Part shown: piece by piece, positions 7,571 to 15,543 of the stretch
Layout of the letters: each line of letters starts with the position of its first letter
Position numbering within the stretch: the first letter of the stretch is position 1
Assembly: GCA_947629805.1 (NCBI GenBank)
Contig: CANRFE010000009.1
Span: 1 to 19,311 of the forward strand
Direction of reading: 5' to 3'
DNA: 19,311 nt
From: an uncultured Clostridia bacterium
Lineage (GTDB): Bacteria; Bacillota; Clostridia; TANB77; CAG-508
The notes under the pieces: generated by a model
Told to the model about the DNA's origin: nothing
What the model saw: only the letters and a program-made list of their open reading frames with translations
Database searches by the model: none
Translations under genes and position numbers: made by a program

Positions 7571-8102
7571 GTGGAATATAGAATTAAAGTAAAAGGTATT
7601 CAGCCAGAAGATTTCCATACTTTAGAAAGAAAAACGAAAGAAATTGCTACATTACAGGAAGGGCAAATTGTAGAAGGAGTGGTAACCGGGATAAAGCCCT
7701 ATGGAGCCTTTGTTCAATTATCGGATGTGTTGTCTCGGGTTAGTCCATATTGAAGATATGTCAGTTGCAAGGATAAAATCCCCCTTTGAAAGACTAAAAA
7801 TTGGACAAAAAGCAAAATTTATGGTAAAATTAATAGATAGAGAAAAGAATCGAATCCTTCTATCTTACAAAGAATTATTAGGTTCTTGGGAAGAAAATGT
7901 TAAAAAGTTTGAGGAAGGTTCTACGGTAACAGGAATAGCAAGGGAAACAGAAAAGTATAAGAATGGCATTTTTGTAGAACTAACCCCTAATTTAGTAGGT
8001 CTTGCAGAATATAAAGAAGGAATAGAATATGGACAAAATGTTAATGTTTATATTAAAAAAATTATACCAGAGAAGAAAAAGGTAAAATTGATTATTGTTT
8101 AA
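7571..8102 (+). pseudogene. Two-S1-domain RNA-binding protein, frameshifted within 7727-7736
   Basis: The first frame (GTG 7571) begins an S1 domain: LQEGQIVEGVVTGIKPYGAFVQLSD. It then diverges and stops at 7753. The +1 frame resumes the same domain as GLVHIEDMSVARI...LKIGQKAKFMVKLIDREKNRILLSYKEL. Between SD and GL there are 10 nt (7727-7736) where 9 would give the usual three residues, so one base is extra relative to the family. A second OB-like domain follows (FEEGSTVTGIARETEKYKNGIFVELTPNLVGL...VNVYIKKI). The repaired protein is about 176 aa. The ribosome site is GGGAG before GTG 7571. Such proteins bind RNA or ribosomes; the exact role is unknown. No slippery run is present, so this is a real mutation or a sequence error. 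Confidence 0.8.
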
Positions 8103-8117
8103 GATAATTATCTTAAA
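8098..8117 (+). repeat. Perfect 20-bp AT-rich palindrome between the S1 gene and the next gene
   Basis: TTTAAGATAATTATCTTAAA is its own reverse complement. It contains the S1-gene stop and abuts the AAAGGAGG ribosome site of the gene at 8132. It lacks a T-run, so an operator or a translation-modulating hairpin is as likely as a weak terminator. Confidence 0.6.
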
Positions 8118-8131
8118 AAGGAGGAAATAGT

Positions 8132-9073
8132 ATGGTAGAAGATAAGGAAATTAAAGCACAAGTATCACCATTTGCCATTCGTGAAGGGGAAATTAAGGTT
8201 TTTGATGGAAAAGATGGCTATGTATCTATGAATCAAATTATACATAAAATTAATATGGGACATATTAATGATATTCATTTTTCTATTATAGAACTAGTAA
8301 ATGAATTTGAATTTATGACATCAAGACAAATTTTTCAATTATTACAATGGAAAGGAATAGATATTAAAACACAAGATAAATTAAACAATAAATTAGAACA
8401 ATTAATAAAAACCAAAATATTAACAAGATATTATTTTAGTTCAGAAGAAGGAAAAGGAATTTACCGAATTTATTGCTTAGAAAAAATGGGAAAATACTTA
8501 TTGAATTCTAGAGGAGTAGATTGCAAGTGGCAACCAACAGATAATACAAAACCAGTTGCAATGATTAAAAAAAGATTAGCAGGGAACCAAACGATAATTG
8601 CGTATTTAAGGAAAGTAAAGGCTTTTGATTCTTACCTACCAAAACCTGCGATTAATGCAAAGGTAACAGGAAAAGTATTTAAGGCAACAGGAGGTAGCGT
8701 AAAACTTACTAAAAATGGAAAGGCGTTACAATTTATTTTTGAAGTAGTGAGACGTGAAGAAGAATGGGAGAAAAAATTAGTAGAAAAAATGAGGTTATAT
8801 CAAGATTTTTACCAAAATTTTGTGCCAGGCGATTCTAATTTTTCTTCTATGCCACAACTTATTTTTATTTGTGAAGATGAAAAACATATTGCAGAAACAT
8901 TTAAGACGATTATGGTAAATCAAGTGCAAATACCACAAATTAAATTATATTTTTCCACAGATTTAAGACAAAATGAGGAGACATTAGCCAAAACATTAGT
9001 AGAATTTAAGCAAGATGAAGAAACGAAAAAATATAAAATGGCAGATGTAGAAGTAAAATTATTAGGAATTTAA
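8132..9073 (+). CDS. Replication-relaxation family (Replic_Relax-like) winged-helix protein
   Basis: 313 aa, soluble. An N-terminal stretch (1-45) is followed by a winged-helix region (about 46-125): IIELVNEFEFMTSRQIFQLL, then ILTRYYFSSEEGKGIYRIYCLEKMGKYLL. The C-terminal domain (about 145-290) resembles the nuclease-like half of replication-relaxation proteins: FIFEVVRREEEWEKKLVEKMRLYQDF (Glu204, Arg207 and the K...Y pattern), then PQLIFICEDEKHIAETF as a second strand-helix unit. Family members sit on plasmids and integrative elements beside TraG/FtsK-type ATPases, which fits the convergent coupling ATPase downstream. AAAGGAGG lies about 8 nt before ATG 8132. The family call rests on pattern, not a search. 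Whether the C-terminal domain is catalytic cannot be told. Confidence 0.6.
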   Translation: MVEDKEIKAQVSPFAIREGEIKVFDGKDGYVSMNQIIHKINMGHINDIHFSIIELVNEFEFMTSRQIFQLLQWKGIDIKTQDKLNNKLEQLIKTKILTRYYFSSEEGKGIYRIYCLEKMGKYLLNSRGVDCKWQPTDNTKPVAMIKKRLAGNQTIIAYLRKVKAFDSYLPKPAINAKVTGKVFKATGGSVKLTKNGKALQFIFEVVRREEEWEKKLVEKMRLYQDFYQNFVPGDSNFSSMPQLIFICEDEKHIAETFKTIMVNQVQIPQIKLYFSTDLRQNEETLAKTLVEFKQDEETKKYKMADVEVKLLGI

Positions 9074-9079
9074 ATAATA

Positions 9080-9115
9080 AAAAAAAGAAAGTATCGATCG
9101 ATACTTTCTTTTTTT
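9080..9115. terminator. Bidirectional terminator, perfect 36-bp palindrome
   Basis: A-rich left arm, core GTATCGATCGATAC (9091-9104) and T-rich right arm are perfectly symmetric, giving an intrinsic terminator on both strands. It lies between two convergent genes, and the stop codon of the minus-strand gene (9114-9116) overlaps its edge. Confidence 0.9.
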
Positions 9116-11450
9116 ATCCATTTGGATTTCCTTTTTTTAAGTCAAATACAATGCCGTCTTCATTATCAAATAAAAATTTTGTGTCCGTGTTGTCCATTTG
9201 AATTGGATCAATTTCTGCATCGTCTTTCTCAAATTCTGCTTCTTCTTTCCAATTTTTTAGCTTTTTCTTTTTTTGTTCTGGTTCTTCTGCAATACCATTT
9301 GTAAACTTTTCAAAGTCGTATTGCTTATCTGTATGTGGTTCTTTATATTTCGAGTCCATAAAGTCCATTTTTCCATCTACTACTTCAATAACACCTTTGT
9401 TATTTTTATACTTAAATAAACAAGATTTGAAAGTTGTAGATCTTACTTTGTCTGGTGCAAACTTTGGCTTCCAAGCCCATTCGATACCACTTAATTTAGG
9501 GTCATATTCTCCTTTTGCAGTATCGTAAGTATTACCAAATTTCCAATAACGAATATTACCAAATTCTTTTGACCACCATTCATTTTCTTCAATAGAATTG
9601 TTACCAAAAGCAAGTTTATTAATACAGTTTGATACAATCGTTTGTCTATATTTTTCACTTACTGCACCTAATTGTGCAAGGGTTTGAGAAGAAATCGTGG
9701 TTCCTACTTTATATTTTCGATACAAAGTAAAAATTGGCTCTGTCACTTTAGAAATAAATTCAGGAAATTCGTCAATATATAGGAAATGAGGAATTCTGGT
9801 AGACTCGTTTCCAGGTCTTCTTAAAACGGCATTTTGCATTAAAAGAATAAAGAATAAACCAAACGTTTTATGAACACTTGGACCTAAGTCCCCTCTTCTT
9901 GTACATAAAAGAACGACTTCTCCATTTTCTAATACCTTATCGTAATTAATGTTCTGATTTCTATTACAAATAATGTTTTTTACTCCTGGATAACGTAATA
10001 GTTTTTCAAAAATTGCAGAAGCATATTGCAAAGCTTTTTCTGTTTCTAATCTTCTGGGTGCATTAGCAAAAAAGTGTTTTTTGAAATATTGCAATTGCAT
10101 TGCATATTCTTCTACTATTTCAGGCATTGCTTCTAATTTCTTACATAAATCTTCTACTGCATCCATATTTCGAAATAGTTTTAATACATCTTCTAAAGTT
10201 GGTAAGTAATCACGGTCTTTATAAATAATAGGATAAGAAGCTTTCAAAATAGTACAAGTATTTTCTAAAGCTTCAATCGCATCGTTTTCCAAATTAACTT
10301 TATCAATATTATCTAACGTACCTTGATACATTGCTTTTAACACGTAACTAAAAACGCCAGCGGCTTTTAACGGATTGTCATAAACAAAAGGGTTTAAGCC
10401 AATAGAATTTCTATCATTAGGGTCTACAATATGATAAGGAACGTGGAAATTTTCTGCTACTTCCATCATGTGAGAAATAGATTCATAATCTGGGGAAATA
10501 GAAGTAAGTCCTAAATTTTTATAAATATAATTTCCATTTGCTTCCCCTAAAATCATTTTTTTCATATAGGTTTTATATAAAGCTTCTTTTCCTTGCACTG
10601 GAATTAACATATTTAAAGAAAAATGAGAATTTAAATATTCGTTGTTAAATGGTGCGTTTAAGGTAGCAATACCAGTTTTTAAGGCAGTATATCCCATTTC
10701 TTTAGCCGTAGAATAAAAGAAATATTTTTTCTCAATATCTCTTGCTACCATTGGTTCAAAAACAAGAGAAGTTTTTCCTGTTCCAGAAGGTCCTACTACT
10801 AAGAATTGATTAAAACGACTTTGTTCAGGAATAATTTCTTTATTCCCAGTTTCCTTGTTCATACAAACAAACATTTCACAAGAATAAGCACCTGTACCAT
10901 CGGTTACATTGGTTAATTTAATTCCACCATAATCCCAAATAGATTCTTGTAATAAACGTGTATCGTATACCTTTTTATATAAGAATTTAAATACTAAAGG
11001 GGTTGTAGTTAATGGCAAATAAACGGCAATGGCAGATAAAGCAGGTCTGAATAACTCAGAAAATTCAGTAGCAAGTGTAGAATAACCAGGAAGCGATAAT
11101 AAACCGAACCATACTAACTGATTTACCCATTGCACTACCATGGACATAGCAATAGTATATAAGCAAATAACATATAAATTAAATAAAGTAGATTTCATTT
11201 TGTTGGAACTTGCAAATTTTGAAGCAAACCCAAAAAGAAAAGCAAATACAGGGCAAGCAAGAGCAAAGGTGTATAACAAAGGACCCCAATAAGATACACT
11301 GACACCTGTAAAAATTAAAAATAAAACTTCTACAATTCTATCTATCATAAAGTATATAGAAAGAAGAGTTAATATATAAGTAACAAAAGTATTTCGATCT
11401 GTTTTTAGAAATTTTAAGAATTTATCTATATACTTCAAATTTTTCACCAC
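9114..11450 (-). CDS. TraG/VirD4-type coupling ATPase (membrane-anchored DNA-translocation ATPase)
   Basis: 778 aa. The N-terminal quarter has about four membrane segments (roughly 22-48, 55-76, 90-119, 136-158). The P-loop ATPase domain has Walker A GPSGTGKT (220-227), a conserved DPNDRNSIGLNPF (343-355), Walker B FLYIDE (556-561) and SSQTLAQL (587-594) after it, the layout of VirD4/TraG/TrwB hexameric pumps that feed DNA to type IV secretion. The Lys/Glu/Asp-rich C-terminal tail (about 690-778) may be a substrate or partner-binding region. The frame opens at GTG 11450; a second GTG at 11447 is better spaced from GGAAA. No relaxase, VirB4, VirB6 or pilus gene is in the window, so this is an orphan here. 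It converges on the replication-relaxation gene. Conjugative coupling is family knowledge; its role in this locus is unknown. Confidence 0.85.
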   Translation of the reverse strand: MVKNLKYIDKFLKFLKTDRNTFVTYILTLLSIYFMIDRIVEVLFLIFTGVSVSYWGPLLYTFALACPVFAFLFGFASKFASSNKMKSTLFNLYVICLYTIAMSMVVQWVNQLVWFGLLSLPGYSTLATEFSELFRPALSAIAVYLPLTTTPLVFKFLYKKVYDTRLLQESIWDYGGIKLTNVTDGTGAYSCEMFVCMNKETGNKEIIPEQSRFNQFLVVGPSGTGKTSLVFEPMVARDIEKKYFFYSTAKEMGYTALKTGIATLNAPFNNEYLNSHFSLNMLIPVQGKEALYKTYMKKMILGEANGNYIYKNLGLTSISPDYESISHMMEVAENFHVPYHIVDPNDRNSIGLNPFVYDNPLKAAGVFSYVLKAMYQGTLDNIDKVNLENDAIEALENTCTILKASYPIIYKDRDYLPTLEDVLKLFRNMDAVEDLCKKLEAMPEIVEEYAMQLQYFKKHFFANAPRRLETEKALQYASAIFEKLLRYPGVKNIICNRNQNINYDKVLENGEVVLLCTRRGDLGPSVHKTFGLFFILLMQNAVLRRPGNESTRIPHFLYIDEFPEFISKVTEPIFTLYRKYKVGTTISSQTLAQLGAVSEKYRQTIVSNCINKLAFGNNSIEENEWWSKEFGNIRYWKFGNTYDTAKGEYDPKLSGIEWAWKPKFAPDKVRSTTFKSCLFKYKNNKGVIEVVDGKMDFMDSKYKEPHTDKQYDFEKFTNGIAEEPEQKKKKLKNWKEEAEFEKDDAEIDPIQMDNTDTKFLFDNEDGIVFDLKKGNPNG

Positions 11451-11476
11451 TTTCCAAATTAAAATATTCCACTTCT

Positions 11477-11505
11477 ATTATCTTACAAAATGCGCAAAAA
11501 ATCAA
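11477..11505 (-). promoter_or_regulatory. Promoter of the TraG-like gene
   Basis: Read on the minus strand: TTGATT (plus 11500-11505), a 17-nt spacer, and GATAAT (plus 11477-11482). The predicted start is about 20 nt upstream of the GTG start. Confidence 0.6.
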
Positions 11506-11524
11506 GTCTTTTCAAGAAATTTGT

Positions 11525-11544
11525 TTAGAATTTTAAGATTCTAA
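11525..11544. repeat. Inverted repeat between divergent promoters
   Basis: TTAGAAT (11525-11531) and ATTCTAA (11538-11544) flank a 6-nt centre, between the minus promoter of the TraG-like gene and the plus promoter of murJ. It could be an operator, but AT-rich chance repeats of this size are common. Confidence 0.3.
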
Positions 11545-11595
11545 GTTTTTGGTTTAGCAGAAAAATAGGGCAAGGGAAATATTATAAAAAAATAC

Positions 11596-11624
11596 TTGAA
11601 TATTCTTCTGTTTATGAATATAAT
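11596..11624 (+). promoter_or_regulatory. Promoter of murJ
   Basis: TTGAAT (11596-11601), a 17-nt spacer and a perfect TATAAT (11619-11624), about 37 nt before ATG 11662. Confidence 0.8.
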
Positions 11625-11661
11625 TTGTAATAAGATAAAACGAACAAGGAGATAAAAGACC

Positions 11662-13308
11662 ATGTTAAATTTTCAAAAGAGACAAGGAAAAAAAGTAAAA
11701 GGAGAAAGTTTTATGCAAGGAGTTATGGCACTTATGTTTTCCCAAGTGCTTATTAAACTTCTTGGCTTAGTTTATAAATGGTATTTGACCAATCGAGAAG
11801 GTTTTGGAGATGAGGGCAATGCAATTTATAGTGCTGGTTTTTCCATTTATGCGTTGCTTTTAACAATTTCTTCAACAGGAGTACCAAACGCTGTAGCAAG
11901 GTTAGTATCCCAACATACAGCAAAAGGGGACTATAGAGGAGCACATAGAGTATTTAAAATAGCTTTTGGGACGTTTGCTATTATTGGCTTAATTGGTACA
12001 TTATTGCTATTTTTTGGTGCACACTATATTGCAAATACTTGGCTTGCTATACCCGAAGCAGAATTAACCCTAGTAGCTTTATCTCCTGCTATTTTCTTTG
12101 TCGCAATTATTAGTGTATTTCGTGGGTATTTCAATGGTAGAGAAAATATGAAGGCAACAGCAAATTCCCAAACAATAGAGCAATTATTTAAAACGGTATT
12201 TACTATTTTAGTAGTGGAAATCGTTGCTATTTGTTCAGGAGTAAATACTTTATTAATGGCAGCAGGGGCAAATTTAGCTACTACTTTAGCAACCATAACA
12301 AGCTTTTTCTATTTATATTTATTCTATAAAACAAGAAGAGAAGATTTAGCCAAAGAAATTGTTTCTTCTAAAAATTATGAAACAAAAAATATTTGGAAAA
12401 CAGTAAAAAATATTTTATCGGTATCGGTTCCGATGTCTTTAAGTGCAATTTTAACATCAATTAATCGAAATATTGACTCAACCACCGTAAAAAGAGGCTT
12501 AGAAACATTTTTAACCAAAGAAGAAGCGTTAAAACAATATGGAATTTTAAGTGGAAAAGTAGATACCCTAACTACTTTACCATTATCTTTTAATATTGCT
12601 TTTGCTACTGCCTTGGTACCAGCTATTACAAAAGCAAAGGAACAAAAGGACGAAAAAACGGCAACAAAAAGAGTTTCTTTTTCTTTATTGGTTACTATGT
12701 TAATTGGACTTCCTTGTATGGTAGGAATGATTCTTTTTGCGCAACCAATTTTAAATTTATTATTTCCCAATGCACCAGAAGGAGAATTTATTTTTCAAGT
12801 AAGCTCTCTTGCTATTATTTTTACTGTATTAGAACAAACTGTAAATGGGGCCTTGCAAGGACTTGGTAAAATAAAAACACCAGCTGTAGCTTTGTTAATA
12901 GGCGTAGCGGTAAAATTGGTATTGAATTTAATTTTAGTGCCAATTCCTCAAATTGGAGCAGCAGGGGCAGCATTTGCAACGGTAGCTTGTCATGCAATAG
13001 CCTTTTTCATTGGCTTTAATGTATTAAGAGCGAATATGAAATTAGATTTAAGTTTTTCCAAATTTATAACGAAACCTACTTTAGCCACTATTGCTATGGG
13101 AATTTGTTCTTATGCTACTTATTTTGTGCTTGGTGGTATAAATGCAGGTAAATTGGCAACAATAATCGCAATAGCAGTTGCTATTCTTATTTACATGTTA
13201 GCTGTTATAGTATTAAAAATATTTACAAAAGAAGAAATTTTTATGATTCCATACGGACAAAAGTTATACAAATTATTAGAAAAGTTGGGCATCTACAAAG
13301 AGGCCTAA
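11662..13308 (+). CDS. murJ: MurJ/SpoVB-type lipid flippase (YtgP-like, MOP superfamily)
   Basis: 548 aa polytopic membrane protein with about 14 hydrophobic segments over its full length. The N-terminus (FMQGVMALMFSQVLIKLLGLVYKWYL) and the conserved ISSTGVPNAVARLVS (residues about 73-87) are typical of the YtgP/SpoVB group, and FRGYFNGRENMKATANSQTIEQ (about 153-174) is its characteristic loop after helix 5. Family members flip lipid II (MurJ, YtgP) or act in spore cortex formation (SpoVB). The short distance to YtgP-like sequence features favours lipid II export, by inference. AAGGAGATA precedes ATG 11662 by about 8 nt, and the gene has its own strong promoter. HU follows on the same strand after 172 nt. 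No clear terminator was found immediately after it. Confidence 0.85.
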   Translation: MLNFQKRQGKKVKGESFMQGVMALMFSQVLIKLLGLVYKWYLTNREGFGDEGNAIYSAGFSIYALLLTISSTGVPNAVARLVSQHTAKGDYRGAHRVFKIAFGTFAIIGLIGTLLLFFGAHYIANTWLAIPEAELTLVALSPAIFFVAIISVFRGYFNGRENMKATANSQTIEQLFKTVFTILVVEIVAICSGVNTLLMAAGANLATTLATITSFFYLYLFYKTRREDLAKEIVSSKNYETKNIWKTVKNILSVSVPMSLSAILTSINRNIDSTTVKRGLETFLTKEEALKQYGILSGKVDTLTTLPLSFNIAFATALVPAITKAKEQKDEKTATKRVSFSLLVTMLIGLPCMVGMILFAQPILNLLFPNAPEGEFIFQVSSLAIIFTVLEQTVNGALQGLGKIKTPAVALLIGVAVKLVLNLILVPIPQIGAAGAAFATVACHAIAFFIGFNVLRANMKLDLSFSKFITKPTLATIAMGICSYATYFVLGGINAGKLATIIAIAVAILIYMLAVIVLKIFTKEEIFMIPYGQKLYKLLEKLGIYKEA

Positions 13309-13480
13309 AAGCTAGTAAAATAGCCACTTTTCTTATAAAAGAAACACAAAACCATACAGCGGTAAAGGTTTGCAAGAAAGAAAAAGTAAAAAAAAAGAAG
13401 GATTTTGAAAAACATTGGCGAATAATGTTAGTAGTAGATAAAAACGAAATCTACATATGTTCTTATAGGAGGTAATTTAA

Positions 13481-13759
13481 ATGAACAAATCTGATTTAAT
13501 CGCAGCTATCGCAGCTAAAACAGGAGACACTAAGAAAGGTGCAGAAGCAGCATTAAACGCTTTCGTTGACGCTGTAACAGAAACATTAGTAAAAGGAGAC
13601 AAAGTTCAACTTGTTGGATTTGGTTCTTTCGAAGTAAGAAAAAGAGCAGCTAGAAAAGGAAGAAACCCACAAACGAAAGAAGAAATTAAAATACCAGCAT
13701 CTAAAGCTCCAGTTTTCAAAGCAGGAAAAGCTTTAAAAGATTTAGTAAATAAAAAATAA
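13481..13759 (+). CDS. hup: HU-family DNA-binding protein
   Basis: 92 aa dimeric nucleoid protein that bends and compacts DNA. Canonical sequence throughout: MNKSDLIAAIAAKTG, the helix with ALNAFVDAVTETL, the GFGSFEVRKRAARKGRNP beta arm with its intercalating Pro in RNPQT, and the C-terminal SKAPVFKAGKALKDLV. AGGAGGT lies at 13467-13473, 7 nt before ATG 13481. Codon use is richer in GCA, GCT and TTC than that of the neighbours, as expected for a highly expressed gene. It is closed by a strong terminator. Whether it is hupA-like or IHF-like is settled by length and homodimer-type sequence in favour of HU. Confidence 0.97.
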   Translation: MNKSDLIAAIAAKTGDTKKGAEAALNAFVDAVTETLVKGDKVQLVGFGSFEVRKRAARKGRNPQTKEEIKIPASKAPVFKAGKALKDLVNKK

Positions 13760-13792
13760 AAATGATTTCAATATAATAATACGAATTCATAG

Positions 13793-13824
13793 AAAGAACA
13801 AGAGGAAAGCTCTTGTTCTTTTTT
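13793..13824 (+). terminator. Terminator of the HU gene
   Basis: A perfect 12-bp stem (AAAGAACAAGAG at 13793-13804 with CTCTTGTTCTTT at 13810-13821) has a 5-nt loop and is followed by Ts. Confidence 0.92.
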
Positions 13825-13873
13825 CCTGTTTTTGGGGATGTTTTTGGGGACGGAGGAAAAAAACAGGAAAAAA
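13819..13873. repeat. REP-like palindrome with G-rich loop
   Basis: The 15-bp arms TTTTTTCCTGTTTTT (13819-13833) and AAAAACAGGAAAAAA (13859-13873) are perfect reverse complements. They enclose 25 nt with two GGGG tracts, including GGGGACGGAGG. That G-rich motif resembles GGGGACGG-containing REP/REPIN-type repeats recalled from other Firmicutes, and GGAC is a known REP tetranucleotide. Only one copy is in this window. Confidence 0.45.
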
Positions 13874-13905
13874 GAATCAAAGAAAAATTTTTCTTTGATT
13901 CTTTT
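13870..13905. terminator. Bidirectional terminator, perfect 36-bp palindrome
   Basis: AAAGAATCAAAG and CTTTGATTCTTT (13871-13904 overall) are symmetric about an AAAAATTTTT centre, with T-runs at both 3' ends. It lies between HU (+) and the small membrane-protein gene (-). A shorter hairpin ATTGCATGCAAT sits just after it. Confidence 0.8.
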
Positions 13906-13930
13906 ATTGCATGCAATTTGATGAAAATTT

Positions 13931-14332
13931 TTAGTTACCGATAAATACAATCATTAAAGTAAGAAGCAAAAGTAACAGAAAGTATAACACAACTGTAATG
14001 ATAAATCTTGCTATCCGTAAAGAAGTATTATTATGCGCAGTAGAAACACAAAGGTCTTCTTGTTCATCTAAAAAAAGAGTTTGAATGCTTCTTTTGGTTT
14101 CTGTTTGTACAGAAACGACTTTTCCATTTTCCATTTTTACATAAATGTCACAATCTTTAATGAAAGTAAAGTGCCCTTTAGCAAATTCATATAAGAGTGC
14201 GTTTAGTACTTCCATTTTTGACAAAGTGTTTTCATCGTCTTTATTTACTTTTAGCCATTTGTTAGAGAAAAAGTAAGAAAGTACGTAGGAAAAAATAAAA
14301 AGGCACACGCTAAAAATAATTCCATAAATCAT
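13931..14332 (-). CDS. Small two-TM protein of unknown function
   Basis: 133 aa. I do not recognise a family. There is a membrane helix at the N-terminus (about 2-22) and a very hydrophobic helix at the C-terminus (about 107-131, IITVVLYFLLLLLLTLMIV). Between them lies a soluble domain of about 80 residues with GHFTFIKDCDIYVKMENGKVVSVQTETKRS, which reads like short beta strands. AAAGGAGG is complementary to plus 14340-14347, 7 nt before the ATG. A TTGATT-17-TATTAT promoter lies upstream, and the palindrome GCACTATAGTGC sits in the 5' leader. The gene is divergent from the M23 peptidase and converges on HU. Coding status is well supported by promoter, ribosome site and terminator; function is not known. 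Confidence 0.75.
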   Translation of the reverse strand: MIYGIIFSVCLFIFSYVLSYFFSNKWLKVNKDDENTLSKMEVLNALLYEFAKGHFTFIKDCDIYVKMENGKVVSVQTETKRSIQTLFLDEQEDLCVSTAHNNTSLRIARFIITVVLYFLLLLLLTLMIVFIGN

Positions 14333-14347
14333 AAAGCAACCTCCTTT

Positions 14348-14359
14348 GCACTATAGTGC
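14348..14359. promoter_or_regulatory. 12-bp perfect palindrome in the leader of the small membrane-protein gene
   Basis: GCACTATAGTGC ends directly against the ribosome site on the minus strand and lies downstream of the predicted transcription start. It could be a repressor operator or a leader hairpin that affects translation. Confidence 0.45.
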
Positions 14360-14388
14360 GATGTCATTTTGCATAATTTTGTGTACTT

Positions 14389-14417
14389 ATAATATCATAA
14401 TTAACATAAAAAATCAA
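14389..14417 (-). promoter_or_regulatory. Promoter of the small membrane-protein gene
   Basis: On the minus strand: TTGATT (plus 14412-14417), 17 nt, TATTAT (plus 14389-14394). Confidence 0.65.
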
Positions 14418-14481
14418 TAGTTCTACTGGAATAATGCAGTAATTCTTGCATATAAATAAAATAATATGAGGTGTGAAAACA

Positions 14482-15543
14482 TTGATTTTAAAAGTAATTA
14501 AAATGAAGAAATACATTTTAATAGGGCTTGCATTTTTCTTTGTACTAAGCGCTATTCTTTGTAGTATTATTACCTCTATTGTTTTAGCAAAAGAGGAGGA
14601 AACACAACAAAATAAAAAGTCCTATATTAAGTGGGTAGATTATAATGTTCCCTTAGAACTCATGGAAAAAACGGCGAAATTCGATATTAATTCTCATACA
14701 AAAGCAGAAGAAGTGAAACTAAATTGGATTGCATTACTAGCCTATTTGGCTAGTAAATACGGAGGAAATTTTGCTTCTTTTCAACAAAAAGATTTAGATA
14801 GTGTAGTAGAAAAATTAAAAGAGGGAAATACCATGGAAGAGCTAAAAAAAGAAAACAAATTATATTCTTATTATTTAGAAGCTTATACAGCTATTTTAGA
14901 CCAATTTATAGGAAATTATAAAATAGAAAAATTGCAAGAAGATGGAACAAAAATTTATGAAGAAAAATACGGCATAAAAGCTTTTTTGCCAATTGCAAAA
15001 AATTATGCTTTTAGTCATTACAACGATTTTGGAAATAGTAGATCTTATGGTTATAAAAGAGTTCATTTAGGAAATGATTTAATGGGTTCAATAGGAACGC
15101 CTATTATAGCAGTAGAATCTGGTGTTGTTGAGGCTTGTGGCTGGAATCAGTATGGTGGTTGGCGTATAGGAATTCGAAGTTTTGATAAGAAGAGATATTA
15201 TTATTATGCGCACTTAAGAAAAAATCACCCTTATGCCAAAGATATGCAAGAAGGAAAAGTGGTGCAAGCGGGCGATGTTATTGGTTATTTGGGAATGACA
15301 GGCTATAGTGTAAAAGAAAATGTAAATAATATTAATGTTCCACATTTACATTTTGGAATGCAACTCATTTTTGATGAATCACAAAAAGAAGGAACCAATC
15401 AAATTTGGATTGATGTGTACGAAATTATTAATTTCTTAAAGAAAAACAAATCGGAAGTTTATAAAGCATACGAAGATACAAAAGATTATGAAAGAAAGTA
15501 TCAAATAGTAGATCCAATTGTAGAAAAAGAAAAAAACTCATAG
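14482..15543 (+). CDS. Membrane-anchored M23 (LytM-type) peptidoglycan peptidase
   Basis: Zinc endopeptidase predicted to cut peptide cross-links in the wall. The N-terminal membrane helix or uncleaved signal (ILIGLAFFFVLSAILCSIIT) places the rest outside. A helical region (about 60-165 from GTG 14473) precedes the LytM domain, which carries HLGNDLMG (His198, Asp202), YYAHL (His247) and VPHLHFG (His291, His293), the full set of M23 zinc and catalytic residues, with GTPIIAVESGVVE and GDVIGYLGMTG between them. Start choice: GTG 14473 lies within the ribosome site GAGGTG (14468-14473), so the in-frame TTG 14482, 8 nt beyond, is preferred; ATG 14503 is another option without a ribosome site. The gene ends in a terminator shared with the convergent HNH gene. 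Role (growth, division or sporulation) is not determined. Confidence 0.88.
   Translation: MILKVIKMKKYILIGLAFFFVLSAILCSIITSIVLAKEEETQQNKKSYIKWVDYNVPLELMEKTAKFDINSHTKAEEVKLNWIALLAYLASKYGGNFASFQQKDLDSVVEKLKEGNTMEELKKENKLYSYYLEAYTAILDQFIGNYKIEKLQEDGTKIYEEKYGIKAFLPIAKNYAFSHYNDFGNSRSYGYKRVHLGNDLMGSIGTPIIAVESGVVEACGWNQYGGWRIGIRSFDKKRYYYYAHLRKNHPYAKDMQEGKVVQAGDVIGYLGMTGYSVKENVNNINVPHLHFGMQLIFDESQKEGTNQIWIDVYEIINFLKKNKSEVYKAYEDTKDYERKYQIVDPIVEKEKNS

Noticed and set aside
7727..7736. Programmed frameshift in the S1-domain gene
   Set aside because: No slippery run or stop-codon context typical of -1 or +1 recoding is present at the junction.
7701..8102. Separate gene starting at ATG 7701
   Set aside because: Its first residues are an out-of-frame reading of the S1 domain; homology begins at GLVHIED, so it is the second part of the frameshifted gene.
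9122..9304. Plus-strand frame at the end of the TraG-like gene
   Set aside because: It is antisense to the secure ATPase tail, with no start signals and a biased, Phe/Leu-rich composition.
8132..11450. A complete conjugative element or type IV secretion locus
   Set aside because: Only the coupling ATPase and the replication-relaxation protein are present; flanks are housekeeping genes, and no integrase, relaxase or att-like direct repeats were seen.
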